Below, in pieces: positions 1 to 6,789 of a DNA stretch of 7,801 bases. The DNA comes from an uncultured Actinomycetes bacterium (GTDB taxonomy: Bacteria > Actinomycetota > Actinomycetes > S36-B12 > UBA5976): positions 1-7,801 of the forward strand of contig CALBND010000058.1 of NCBI GenBank assembly GCA_937896305.1, read 5' to 3'. The position numbers and the translations under genes are program-made. Position 1 is the stretch's first letter. Every line of letters begins with the position of its first letter. A model generated the notes under the pieces. That model made no database searches, was not told the DNA's origin, and worked only from the letters and a program-made list of their open reading frames with translations.

Positions 1-2125
1 ATCTCACATCAGAAGTCAATAAACGATGAGTACCAATTACTACATCAACGCCTCCTTCGGCAATTCCAGAAAGTGTTTCATTTATTTCTTTGGTTGATTG
101 AAATCTGCTTAAAGGTTTAACGTTTATGGGAAATGGTGAATAGCGTTCACTAAATGTTGAAAAATGTTGTTGCACCAGCAAAGTTGTTGGCACTAAAATT
201 GCTACTTGTTTACCATCTTGGGTTGCTTTAAAGGCTGCTCGTACTGCAATTTCAGTTTTGCCATATCCCACATCACCGGCAATAACTCGATCCATAGGCA
301 CACTTTTTTCCATGTCTTTTTTAACATCTTCTATACAAGAAAGCTGATCAGGAGTTTCTACATAAGCAAATGCATCTTCTAATTCTCTTTGCCAGGGAGT
401 ATCTGGGGAAAAAGCAAAACCTTTACTGGCTTGCCTTGCTGCATAAAGTCTAATTAATTCAGCAGCGATTTGTTTAACAGCTTTTCTTGCTCGGCCTTTA
501 GTTTTCTCCCAATCAATGCCACCTAAACGATTAAGAGAAGGAATTTCTCCACCAATAAATTTAGTTATTTGATCTAATTGGTCTGTTGGTACAAAGAGTC
601 GATCTGCTGGTTGCCCTCTTTTTGAGGCTGCATATTCGATAACTAGATATTCACGAGTTGAACCACCAACACTTCTGCTGGTCATTTCCACATATTTACC
701 AACACCATGTTGTTCATGAACTATGTAATCTCCTGGAACCAAAGTTAAAACATCGATACTGTTTTTTCGTTTGGAAGGCAATTTTGTGACATCTTTCATG
801 CTTGAGCGCATACCAACAATGTCGGTGTCTGAAATCAATAATATTTTTTGATCAGTTAAAGAAAATCCGTGATCAACATCGGCCAGGACAATGTTTATTA
901 AATTATTATTTAATTGCCCCTCAGTTATTTTTGCTGCAATATCTGCGTTTGATAATTGTTCTAAATATCTTTGTGCTGATCCTGCTCCTGCTGAAGCAAT
1001 TACGATTTTCCAATTAAGAGACAATTTATTTCTTAATTCAGTAATGACTGCAGGAAAATCTCCTCTAAAGCCTTCAATGATTTTTGTATGCATATCAATT
1101 ACTTCAAAATTTTCTTCATCATCAACATGACCCACAAATGGACTTACCTGCCACCATTTCAAATTATTTTTTAAGGCATTTTTTTCAATACTTAATAAAT
1201 CTCTAAATCCGCCATTGCTTACTTCTTGGGGAATGTTTCCACCCACTGCTGCACTAACCCAAGCAGCACTTAAGAATTCTTCAGCAGTTTTTAAAACTTC
1301 ACTTGCTCTGGTTCGTACTTTTTCAGAATCACTTAATAAGACAATGCTTTCTTGGGCAAACAAATCTGTAAAAAGTTGCAGTTCACCTAAGGGTTCAAAT
1401 TCCTCATTTAGGAATGGTTCATGACAGGCAGGTGCCCATAAACCATTTGGTGCTATTTCTAAACTTCGTTGATCTGCTACTGAAAAGTTTCTAATCTCTT
1501 CCACGTCATCGCCAAAGAATTCAATTCTTAAAGGATGCAAATGACCTGGCACAAACACATCAAGGATTCCTCCTCGAACGGCAATGTGTCCTCGTCTTTC
1601 TACCATTTCCACACGTTCATAACCAATTTCAACAAGTTCTGTTACGACTTGTGTTAAATCAACTGAGTCACCTACTTTTAGGGCAACGGGTTTTATATTT
1701 TTTAAACTAACTAAAAGTGGTTGCATCAAAGATCTAACTGGGGCCACGACTATGTCAAGTTTTTTTCCATCCACAAAATTTTGATCTGGATGAGCAAGTC
1801 TTCTAATAACTGCCAAACGTCTGCCCACAATGTCGCTGGTGGGAGCAATTTTTTCATGCGGCAATGTTTCCCAGGCAGGAAATTGAGCAATACTTAAATC
1901 TTGATTCCAAAGCTTTAACGCATGTTCTAAATCTTCGGCCTCTCGAGCATTGCTAGTAACGGCTAATAAAACACCTTTACTATTTTGTGAAATATGATTT
2001 GCAATTACTGGAAATAACGAATTAGGGCTTGCAATTTTATAAACAGATTCGGTTTTGATAGCTTCTACTATTTGTAGCCAAGATTTACTTTTTACTATTT
2101 CTTGCAGTGTTAAAGCAAGACTCAT
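1..2125 (-). CDS. mfd: Transcription-repair coupling factor Mfd (partial, C-terminal part beyond left edge)
   Basis: Mfd is an ATP-driven DNA translocase that displaces RNA polymerase stalled at lesions and recruits UvrA for nucleotide excision repair. The frame stays open for 708 codons from ATG at 2125 to the window edge, against about 1,150 to 1,200 residues in the family. Near residues 70-100 is the UvrB-like segment with FPAWETLP and VGRRLAVIRRL. Further on are RGGILDVFVPG and IEFFGDD, typical of the UvrA-binding half. The RNA polymerase interaction domain (CarD-like) begins around residue 464 with PGDYIVHEQHGVGKY. The translocase module shows Walker A GDVGYGKTE at residues 617-625 (K623) and then VVIGTHRLL, so the cut falls just before the expected DEEQ box. 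The start overlaps the cysQ stop (ATGA), with a weak AGG seven bases upstream, which suggests translational coupling. I read no frameshift or stop. Confidence 0.97.
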   Translation of the reverse strand, partial: MSLALTLQEIVKSKSWLQIVEAIKTESVYKIASPNSLFPVIANHISQNSKGVLLAVTSNAREAEDLEHALKLWNQDLSIAQFPAWETLPHEKIAPTSDIVGRRLAVIRRLAHPDQNFVDGKKLDIVVAPVRSLMQPLLVSLKNIKPVALKVGDSVDLTQVVTELVEIGYERVEMVERRGHIAVRGGILDVFVPGHLHPLRIEFFGDDVEEIRNFSVADQRSLEIAPNGLWAPACHEPFLNEEFEPLGELQLFTDLFAQESIVLLSDSEKVRTRASEVLKTAEEFLSAAWVSAAVGGNIPQEVSNGGFRDLLSIEKNALKNNLKWWQVSPFVGHVDDEENFEVIDMHTKIIEGFRGDFPAVITELRNKLSLNWKIVIASAGAGSAQRYLEQLSNADIAAKITEGQLNNNLINIVLADVDHGFSLTDQKILLISDTDIVGMRSSMKDVTKLPSKRKNSIDVLTLVPGDYIVHEQHGVGKYVEMTSRSVGGSTREYLVIEYAASKRGQPADRLFVPTDQLDQITKFIGGEIPSLNRLGGIDWEKTKGRARKAVKQIAAELIRLYAARQASKGFAFSPDTPWQRELEDAFAYVETPDQLSCIEDVKKDMEKSVPMDRVIAGDVGYGKTEIAVRAAFKATQDGKQVAILVPTTLLVQQHFSTFSERYSPFPINVKPLSRFQSTKEINETLSGIAEGGVDVVIGTHRLLTSDVR

Positions 2126-2898
2126 GACATAGCCTGTAAAACAACTTCTATTAGTTCTTTTTTGCACACAATTACATTTTCGACTCTAACGTTTTCTTTA
2201 TTTAAATCCAAAGGATTTCCTTTTGAATCACAAACTATTAATCCAGCAGAATCAGCAATTCCAAGTGGAGCTGCGATATCCCATTCATAAAAACCAGTGG
2301 TGTGTACATAAATATCTGCATGGCCGTCCAAAATTTGCACAACTTTGGCTCCAACTGAGCCCACACTTTTTATTTCTACTCCACCAAAAACTTCATCAAA
2401 CTTTGCTGTTAATGCTGGCATCTCTAAAGGTGGTCTTGAACCTGAAACTAAAATTCTTGGAATCTCATTTGCTTTACCAACTTGTTTAGTATCAGCCGTT
2501 GTGTAAATTGTTGAAAACACTGGCATCGAAACTGCTGCAACTGATATTTTACTTAACTGATTAGCTTTCTTTTCCCAAAGTGCAATATGTACCGCAAAGT
2601 CATTTCGATTATTAGCAAAATAAAAAGTTCCATCCAGAGGATCAACAATCCAACATCTTTCAGCATTTATTCGTTCAGTGGGATCTAATCCTTCTTCACT
2701 TAAAACAAGATCTTGTGGTCTGGCTTTATCAAATTCTGTTATTAGAAAATTGTGGGCGATGCGATCTGCTTTTTTCCCATATTCTTTTCGTTGCGTTGGT
2801 GATTCAGGGATTGGATTATTTTGTTTGAATTCTTGTAATAGATTTCCTGCTTGAATTGCTAATCTTGTGGCAAGTTCTATGTCTGTTTCATTTGTCAT
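2122..2898 (-). CDS. cysQ: 3'(2'),5'-bisphosphate nucleotidase, CysQ / inositol monophosphatase family
   Basis: This is a Mg2+-dependent, Li+-sensitive-type phosphatase of the inositol monophosphatase superfamily. The likely substrate is 3'-phosphoadenosine 5'-phosphate (pAp), a by-product of sulfate assimilation and of phosphopantetheine transfer; activity on inositol phosphates is possible. At 258 residues the protein has normal family length. Metal-binding elements are visible: LSEE at 66-69, WIVDPLDGT at 83-91 (D86, D89) and EWDIAAP at 205-211 (D207). The segments NDFAVHIALW (99-108), SGSRPP (152-157) and GSVGAKVVQILDG (180-192) closely resemble the mycobacterial CysQ, so I prefer that name to a generic SuhB. 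The ATG at 2898 follows the pth stop with no gap. The stop overlaps the mfd start by four bases, so the gene sits mid-operon between translation and repair genes. Substrate choice is inferred from family resemblance only. Confidence 0.87.
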   Translation of the reverse strand: MTNETDIELATRLAIQAGNLLQEFKQNNPIPESPTQRKEYGKKADRIAHNFLITEFDKARPQDLVLSEEGLDPTERINAERCWIVDPLDGTFYFANNRNDFAVHIALWEKKANQLSKISVAAVSMPVFSTIYTTADTKQVGKANEIPRILVSGSRPPLEMPALTAKFDEVFGGVEIKSVGSVGAKVVQILDGHADIYVHTTGFYEWDIAAPLGIADSAGLIVCDSKGNPLDLNKENVRVENVIVCKKELIEVVLQAMS

Positions 2899-3480
2899 TT
2901 AGGCATTACCGTTATGTAAATTTTGGGCAGCATTAACACCTTTATCAACAATGTCGACTAAAGCTCCTGCTGCTGCTTGCAAATAATCTGTCATTTGAGA
3001 TTTTTCAAAGAAATTAAATGGCTTTAAAACAAAATCACCTGGATCAATTGGGCCAGGGGGACGCCCAATTCCTAAACGCAATCTCACAAATTCTCCACTA
3101 TTTAATGATCCTCTTACAGATTTCAAGCCGTTGTGCCCATTGTCACCGCCACCTTGTTTGATTCTGATTTCTCCAAAAGGTAGATCTAATTCATCGTGCA
3201 TAAAAATAATGTTTTCAACAGGAATTTTAAAGAAATTTGTTAACAAAGATGTTGGACCACCAGATTCATTCATGTAGCAACGAAGTGTTGCCAAAATTAC
3301 TTTGTTATTACCAAATCTGGTTTCGCAAATATCAGCAGAAGTTTTTTTATGATGACTTAATTTTTCACCAGCATCATTAATAACTTGGCTAATAACCATT
3401 GCACCAATATTGTGACGAGTATTTTTATATTCTGGTCCAGGATTTCCCAAACCAATGACTAACCATGGAAAGTCAGTCAT
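2899..3480 (-). CDS. pth: Peptidyl-tRNA hydrolase (Pth)
   Basis: Pth cleaves the ester bond of peptidyl-tRNA released by stalled ribosomes and so recycles tRNA in the cytoplasm. The 193-residue length is standard. The family opening VIGLGNPG is at 8-15 (N13), followed by NTRHNIG at 20-26 with the catalytic histidine H23. CYMNESGGP at 68-76 carries the conserved M70/N71; the cysteine form of this box is characteristic of actinobacterial enzymes. MHDELDLPFG (94-103) supplies catalytic-network aspartate D96. GGGDNGHNGL (110-119) supplies H116/N117, and RLGIGRPPG follows. The ATG start at 3480 has an AAGG Shine-Dalgarno element seven bases upstream. The gene lies 35 bases downstream of rplY, the common rplY-pth pairing, and its stop is directly followed by the cysQ ATG. 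All expected active-site residues are present. Confidence 0.98.
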   Translation of the reverse strand: MTDFPWLVIGLGNPGPEYKNTRHNIGAMVISQVINDAGEKLSHHKKTSADICETRFGNNKVILATLRCYMNESGGPTSLLTNFFKIPVENIIFMHDELDLPFGEIRIKQGGGDNGHNGLKSVRGSLNSGEFVRLRLGIGRPPGPIDPGDFVLKPFNFFEKSQMTDYLQAAAGALVDIVDKGVNAAQNLHNGNA

Positions 3481-3487
3481 CTACTCG

Positions 3488-3491
3488 CCTT
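3488..3491 (-). promoter_or_regulatory. Shine-Dalgarno of pth
   Basis: AAGG on the minus strand lies seven bases before the pth ATG in the 35-base rplY-pth gap. This spacing supports the 3480 start. There is no room for, or sign of, a terminator in this gap, so pth is probably translated from the rplY message. Confidence 0.7.
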
Positions 3492-3515
3492 ACTGTTTCT
3501 AGTTAAAAACCTTAT

Positions 3516-4019
3516 TTATTCTTTTGTTTCAGCTGCAGGTGTTGCGGCAGCATCGGTTGCAGGTGCAGCGGTTCCATCAGCAGCAACAGCTGCTACAGGT
3601 ACTGCAATTTCGCCAAGATCAACTTTGGATTTCGCAGCAATTTCCAAACGCTTAGCAGCTTCTTCAGCAGCTCTTTCATCTGCATGTTCAGCTAAATCAA
3701 TTCTTGTTTTTTGTTCAGCATCATTTAAGACAACTAAGTCAACGTGTTTGTAAATTGGTTTCAAAGCATCTTTTTGAATTTGTCTTGGTGCCACAACAAT
3801 TTTTTTACCATCTATTTCTAAATTAATGGTTACATAAGGAACACGAAGTACTAATGAAGCATCGTGGTGATCTAGAGAAACATGTAATGGTTCTTGTCCA
3901 TTGCCATAAACAACTGCTGGAATTCTGTGGTTTGCACGATCTCTTCTAGATGCGCCTTTACCGAAGTTTTCTCTTTTAGTTGCTGAAAGTGTGAATATTG
4001 TCTGTTTTTTACTTGCCAT
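3516..4019 (-). CDS. rplY: Large-subunit ribosomal protein bL25 (Ctc family) with atypical C-terminus
   Basis: bL25 binds 5S rRNA in the central protuberance of the 50S subunit. Residues 1-98 of this 167-residue protein form a clear L25 domain: FTLSATKRENFGKGASRR (9-26), the HRIPAVVYG turn (31-39), then the strands ending IQKDALKPIYKHVDLVVL (81-98). In the Ctc/TL5 form a second beta domain of roughly 90 residues usually follows. Here there is instead a charged, probably helical stretch (about 100-132, including DERAAEEAAKRLEIAAK) and an Ala/Pro/Thr-rich tail (about 138-167). Codon use is uniform, so this does not look like a frameshift. I chose the ATG at 4019 because GGAAAGG lies just upstream and the family begins at this point. 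An in-frame GTG at 4046 would add nine residues. Confidence 0.93.
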   Translation of the reverse strand: MASKKQTIFTLSATKRENFGKGASRRDRANHRIPAVVYGNGQEPLHVSLDHHDASLVLRVPYVTINLEIDGKKIVVAPRQIQKDALKPIYKHVDLVVLNDAEQKTRIDLAEHADERAAEEAAKRLEIAAKSKVDLGEIAVPVAAVAADGTAAPATDAAATPAAETKE

Positions 4020-4030
4020 GATTAATCGAA

Positions 4031-4037
4031 CCTTTCC
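4031..4037 (-). promoter_or_regulatory. Shine-Dalgarno of rplY (decides the start)
   Basis: GGAAAGG on the minus strand sits 11 bases before the ATG at 4019. It falls inside the coding sequence that would result from the upstream GTG at 4046, which favours the ATG as the real start. Confidence 0.6.
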
Positions 4038-4046
4038 GTCGATCAC

Positions 4047-4067
4047 GGTGGAAAAACTTTCCCCACC
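4047..4067 (-). promoter_or_regulatory. Inverted repeat in the rplY leader
   Basis: On the minus strand these 21 bases fold by hand into a hairpin. The left arm GGTGGGGAA pairs with the right arm TTTTCCACC through nine pairs, two of them G-T, around a three-base loop AGT. No T-run follows, so it does not look like an intrinsic terminator of prs. Its position, about 28 bases before the rplY ATG, suits a leader structure that affects translation. The right arm can also pair with the GGAAA of the rplY Shine-Dalgarno. The role is inference. Confidence 0.35.
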
Positions 4068-4071
4068 CTCG

Positions 4072-4103
4072 CCGAATTGCGTAAATAAGAGATTACCGAA
4101 TTG
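4072..4103. repeat. Short direct repeat in the prs-rplY gap
   Basis: The octamer CCGAATTG (plus strand) occurs at 4072-4079 and again at 4096-4103, 24 bases start to start. The same gap holds CCCTCG at 4066-4071 and CGAGGG at 4121-4126, a six-base inverted repeat. These could be protein-binding or leader-RNA elements, but eight-base repeats can arise by chance. Confidence 0.35.
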
Positions 4104-4114
4104 GGCTCAAAGCC
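4086..4114 (-). promoter_or_regulatory. Weak promoter candidate for rplY
   Basis: On the minus strand TTGAGC is followed after 17 bases by TATTTA, giving a loose -35/-10 pair inside the prs-rplY gap. The -10 match is poor. It is listed because this is the largest gap in the minus-strand series and the most likely place for an internal promoter ahead of the ribosomal protein gene. Confidence 0.2.
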
Positions 4115-4132
4115 TTGGTTCGAGGGGTCAGA

Positions 4133-5122
4133 CTAAAAAAGTGAAGGCTGTCTTTCATCAAACAGACTTGTCACAGATCCCTCACGGAATACTTCTCTAA
4201 CCGCGTTAGCAAGCAGAGGAGCAATGGGCAAAATGGTCAATTTATTAAATCTTGATTCTGGAACAATTGGCAAAGTATCAGTTACTACTACTTCAGAAAT
4301 TCTTGACTGTTGCAATTTTTCTGCAGCTTTGCCAGACAAAATTGCGTGAGTGGCAGTCACGATTACATCTTTTGCTCCATTGTCAAACAATGTTTCGGCC
4401 GCTTTAGCAATGGTTCCACCAGTGTCAATCATGTCATCAACTAGAACACAAACTCGATCTTTTACTTCACCTACCACTTCAAACATTTTTACTTCATTTG
4501 GAATATCTGGGTCTCTTCGTTTGTGAATGATTGCAAGTGGGCTGCCCAAAATATCGGTCCATCTTTCAGCAACTCTTACTCGACCAGAGTCAGGAGATAC
4601 AACGGTGATGTCGTTTCTATTAACTTTGGATTGCACATAATCAGCCAAAATCTTTAAAGCAAACAAATGATCAACTGGTCCATCAAAGAAACCTTGAATT
4701 TGTGAAGTGTGTAGATCAACTGTCATGATTCGATCAGCGCCAGCAGTTTTTAATAAGTCAGCCATTAATCTGGCAGAGATTGGTTCACGTCCACGATGTT
4801 TTTTATCTTGGCGAGCATATCCGTAATAAGGCATGATCACAGAAATTCTTCGGGCAGAAGCTCTTCTTAAAGCATCAACTAGTAAAAGTTGTTCCATGAT
4901 CCATTTATTAATTGGCAAAGTGTGTGACTGCAAAACAAAAGCGTCGCAACCTCTAACTGATTCTTCAAATCGAACAAATATTTCACCATTGGCAAAGTCA
5001 TATGCAGAAAGTTTTGCTAATTCAACACCTAATTCGCGAGCAACAGCTTCAGCTAATTCTGGGTGTGATCGACCAGCGGCGAGCAACAATCTTTTGCTGG
5101 TTACGGTTTCTACATCAGCCAC
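4133..5122 (-). CDS. prs: Ribose-phosphate pyrophosphokinase (PRPP synthetase, class I)
   Basis: Prs transfers pyrophosphate from ATP to ribose 5-phosphate to give PRPP, the precursor for purines, pyrimidines, NAD, histidine and tryptophan; in actinobacteria PRPP also feeds decaprenyl-phosphoarabinose. The 329 residues match the family. FANGEIFVRF is at 43-52. The ATP-site segment RQDKKHRGREPIS is at 104-116. The signature VDLHTSQIQGFFDGPVD (135-151) includes H138, and SPDSGRVRVAERW is at 176-188. The flexible catalytic loop begins at KRR (201-203), and the ribose-phosphate loop VLVDDMIDTGGT is at 226-237. The start is GTG at 5122, since an in-frame TAG lies seven codons upstream and the preceding AGGGAAAAGAG is purine-rich. 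The gene lies 65 bases downstream of glmU in the common actinobacterial glmU-prs order and is intact. Confidence 0.98.
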   Translation of the reverse strand: MADVETVTSKRLLLAAGRSHPELAEAVARELGVELAKLSAYDFANGEIFVRFEESVRGCDAFVLQSHTLPINKWIMEQLLLVDALRRASARRISVIMPYYGYARQDKKHRGREPISARLMADLLKTAGADRIMTVDLHTSQIQGFFDGPVDHLFALKILADYVQSKVNRNDITVVSPDSGRVRVAERWTDILGSPLAIIHKRRDPDIPNEVKMFEVVGEVKDRVCVLVDDMIDTGGTIAKAAETLFDNGAKDVIVTATHAILSGKAAEKLQQSRISEVVVTDTLPIVPESRFNKLTILPIAPLLANAVREVFREGSVTSLFDERQPSLF

Positions 5123-5137
5123 TTCGAAGATCTCTTT

Positions 5138-5147
5138 TCCCTAGGGA
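5138..5147. repeat. Ten-base palindrome ahead of prs
   Basis: TCCCTAGGGA is a perfect ten-base palindrome in the 65-base glmU-prs gap. It overlaps the purine-rich stretch that probably serves as the prs ribosome-binding site. It may be coincidental. I see no terminator hairpin in the rest of this gap. Confidence 0.3.
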
Positions 5148-5187
5148 TCATTTGTGGTTCTTACTCTAATTCTGTCGTCTACTTATT

Positions 5188-6603
5188 TCACTTGTTTCGT
5201 TGGGCTCGTCGTGCCGAATCAGCAGATTTAGAATTTGCTCTCTTTCTTTCCACCCAGCCTGCAATGTTGCGCTGTTTTGTTCTCTCCACACCTAATGCAC
5301 CAGAGGGCACATCTTCTGTGATGACTGAACCAGCAGCTGTGTAAGCACCATCACCAATTGTCACAGGGGCCACAAGCATTGTGTCTGAACCAATTCTGAC
5401 GTTGTCGCCAACCACGGTGTGATGTTTCTTTTCACCGTCATAATTGACAAAAACTGTGGCTGCACCAATATTTGTTCCTTCACCAATCGTGGCATCTCCT
5501 ACATAGGAAAGATGTGGCACTTTGGATCCTTTTCCTATAACACTGTTTTTAATTTCAACATAAGCACCAGCTTTTGTGCCATCTTCTAAAATTGTGCCAG
5601 GTCTTAAATATGTGTAAGGACCAATTTCTGCATTGGCGCCGATCTTGGCATCATTAGCAGTTGTTCTTAATAAATGTGAATTTTCTCCAACAACACAATC
5701 TTTTAGCATTGTGTCTGGACCAATTTGTACACCCTTGGCAATTCTGGTGTTTCCAAGTAAATGACAATTAGAATCAATAAATACATCTTGTTCAAATTCT
5801 GCAGTGATATCTATAACTACTGAATCCGGATTTCGCATGGTGACACCTTTTTGCATCCAATGCTCATTAATTCTTTGTTGCATTATTTGCTGACTAGTTG
5901 CTAATTGGGCTCTGTCATTTACCCCTAGAGCTTCTGTGGAATCTTCACATTTAACTATTCCTACATTAATATTATTTTTTGTCATTAACTCAACAACATC
6001 AGTTAGATAAAGTTCATTTTGGCTATTTTTAGAATTTAGATTCTTGATAGTTTCATTTAAACTTTGGACATCAAAAATATACACTCCGGTGTTGATTTCT
6101 TGGATTAGTTTCTCACTTGCTGAAGCATCTTTATCTTCCACAATTTTTGTAACATTTTCGCCATTTCTGACTACTCGACCATAACCATCTGGGTTATCTA
6201 AAATTGCTGTTAAAACAGCAGCTTTATTTTGGTGAGCTACTTTGATTAAATCTTTTAATGATTCAGGACTTATTAAAGGAGTATCGCCACTTATTATTAG
6301 AACTAAACCTTTGAACTCTTTCATGGATGCTAGTGCTGTTTGCACAGCGTGACCCGTTCCGTTTTGTTTTTCCTGAATAGCTGTGTGAACATTTTTAAAT
6401 TCTGAAGTTAAATAGTTTTGTACTCGCACCTTGCCATGACCAATCACAACTGTGGTTTGTGCAGGACTTAAATGTGAAACGGTACTTAAAACATGTCCGA
6501 GTAATGGCACACCACAAACTGGGTGCAAAACTTTTGGCGTGGACGAATGCATTCTCTTGCCTTCGCCAGCTGCCAAAACTATTGCTGCACTTAATTGGCT
6601 CAC
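5188..6603 (-). CDS. glmU: Bifunctional UDP-GlcNAc pyrophosphorylase / glucosamine-1-phosphate N-acetyltransferase
   Basis: GlmU acetylates glucosamine 1-phosphate and then couples it to UTP to make UDP-GlcNAc for peptidoglycan. The 471 residues have the expected two-domain order. The N-terminal uridylyltransferase has LAAGEGKRM at 10-18, TPKVLHP at 22-28, GTGHAVQ at 82-88, GDTPL at 106-110 (metal ligand D107), NTGVYIFD at 171-178 and metal ligand N229. The C-terminal left-handed beta-helix has hexapeptide repeats, YLRPG (332-336, R334), K352, catalytic H364 in PHLSYVGD, NIGAATVFVNYDG (378-390) and GSDTMLVAPV (405-414). A basic tail after AGWVERKR (448-455) is short compared with the mycobacterial one. 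The GTG start at 6603 has no good Shine-Dalgarno; TAACAT seven bases before it suggests leaderless initiation. tRNA-Gln ends 35 bases upstream on the same strand. Confidence 0.98.
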   Translation of the reverse strand: MSQLSAAIVLAAGEGKRMHSSTPKVLHPVCGVPLLGHVLSTVSHLSPAQTTVVIGHGKVRVQNYLTSEFKNVHTAIQEKQNGTGHAVQTALASMKEFKGLVLIISGDTPLISPESLKDLIKVAHQNKAAVLTAILDNPDGYGRVVRNGENVTKIVEDKDASASEKLIQEINTGVYIFDVQSLNETIKNLNSKNSQNELYLTDVVELMTKNNINVGIVKCEDSTEALGVNDRAQLATSQQIMQQRINEHWMQKGVTMRNPDSVVIDITAEFEQDVFIDSNCHLLGNTRIAKGVQIGPDTMLKDCVVGENSHLLRTTANDAKIGANAEIGPYTYLRPGTILEDGTKAGAYVEIKNSVIGKGSKVPHLSYVGDATIGEGTNIGAATVFVNYDGEKKHHTVVGDNVRIGSDTMLVAPVTIGDGAYTAAGSVITEDVPSGALGVERTKQRNIAGWVERKRANSKSADSARRAQRNK

Positions 6604-6610
6604 AACATTG

Positions 6611-6616
6611 ATGTTA
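6611..6616 (-). promoter_or_regulatory. Candidate -10 box for leaderless glmU mRNA
   Basis: TAACAT on the minus strand fits the actinobacterial TANNNT -10 pattern and lies exactly seven bases before the glmU GTG. Transcription would then start at or next to the initiator codon. This would explain the lack of a Shine-Dalgarno element in the 35 bases between the tRNA and glmU. No -35 match is seen. Read-through from the tRNA promoter is the alternative. Confidence 0.4.
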
Positions 6617-6638
6617 TTAGGTAACTACTATTTGCGCG

Positions 6639-6713
6639 TGGCTCCGGGACAGGGACTCGAACCCCGATTCACGGCTCCAAAGGCCGGTGTCCTGCCAATT
6701 GGACGATCCCGGA
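6639..6713 (-). tRNA. tRNA-Gln (anticodon UUG) with encoded CCA
   Basis: The 75 bases fold into a full cloverleaf. Acceptor arms TCCGGGA and TCCCGGA pair perfectly, the discriminator is G, and CCA is encoded (plus-strand 6639-6641). The D stem is GTCC/GGAC with GG in the loop. The anticodon stem CCGGC/GCCGT surrounds the loop CTTTGGA, so the anticodon is TTG (plus-strand 6678-6680), reading CAA and by wobble CAG. The outermost pair 27-43 is C-T and does not pair, as I recall for other actinobacterial tRNA-Gln. The variable loop has four bases. The T arm is CGGGG/CCCTG with loop TTCGAGT. It is followed by glmU on the same strand, a neighbourhood I recall from other actinobacteria. Confidence 0.97.
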
Positions 6714-6728
6714 ACAGCATTTATCTGA

Positions 6729-6758
6729 TTTATTGCATTTGAACCAGCGCTCGAACAA
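6729..6758 (-). promoter_or_regulatory. Candidate promoter for tRNA-Gln (and possibly glmU)
   Basis: On the minus strand TTGTTC (-35-like) is followed after 18 bases by AATAAA (-10-like), whose end lies about 15 bases before the tRNA 5' end. Both boxes are imperfect. The divergent gap 6714-6789 must hold start signals for both directions, so a promoter here is expected; its exact position is uncertain. Confidence 0.3.
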
Positions 6759-6777
6759 GCCTAACCATGCTCAGTTG

Positions 6778-6783
6778 TAACGT
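6778..6783 (+). promoter_or_regulatory. Candidate -10 box for leaderless TetR-family mRNA
   Basis: TAACGT fits TANNNT and ends six bases before the GTG at 6790, the spacing expected when transcription begins at the initiator codon. No Shine-Dalgarno is present before this GTG, and an in-frame TGA lies two codons upstream, so no longer protein is possible. No clear -35 box is seen. Confidence 0.45.
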
Positions 6784-6789
6784 TGATTC

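Noticed and set aside
802..1424. Three plus-strand open frames of 69-79 codons
   Set aside because: They lie antisense to continuous, well-recognised mfd coding sequence and show no domain-like features or ribosome-binding sites.
2223..2489. Plus-strand open frame of 88 codons
   Set aside because: It is opposite the cysQ coding sequence, and its Leu/Gln/His-rich composition is what a shadow frame of this AT-rich gene would give.
4020..4046. GTG at 4046 as the rplY start
   Set aside because: It adds nine residues not expected in L25 and would place the good GGAAAGG element inside the coding region.
4047..4067. Intrinsic terminator after prs
   Set aside because: The hairpin is not followed by a T-run on the transcribed strand and lies close to the rplY start rather than to the prs stop.
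4104..4132. A tRNA-like T-arm (GGTTCGAGG) in the prs-rplY gap
   Set aside because: The flanking bases do not form a T stem, and no acceptor or anticodon arm can be drawn around it.
3991..4200. Plus-strand open frame of 69 codons across the prs-rplY gap
   Set aside because: Most of it is antisense to rplY and prs, it lacks a Shine-Dalgarno, and its composition is not protein-like.
4833..5144. Plus-strand open frame of 103 codons
   Set aside because: It is opposite conserved prs motifs and has no recognisable protein features.
6452..6742. Plus-strand open frame of 96 codons spanning the glmU 5' end and the tRNA
   Set aside because: It crosses the whole tRNA-Gln gene antisense and overlaps the GlmU N-terminus, so it is a shadow.
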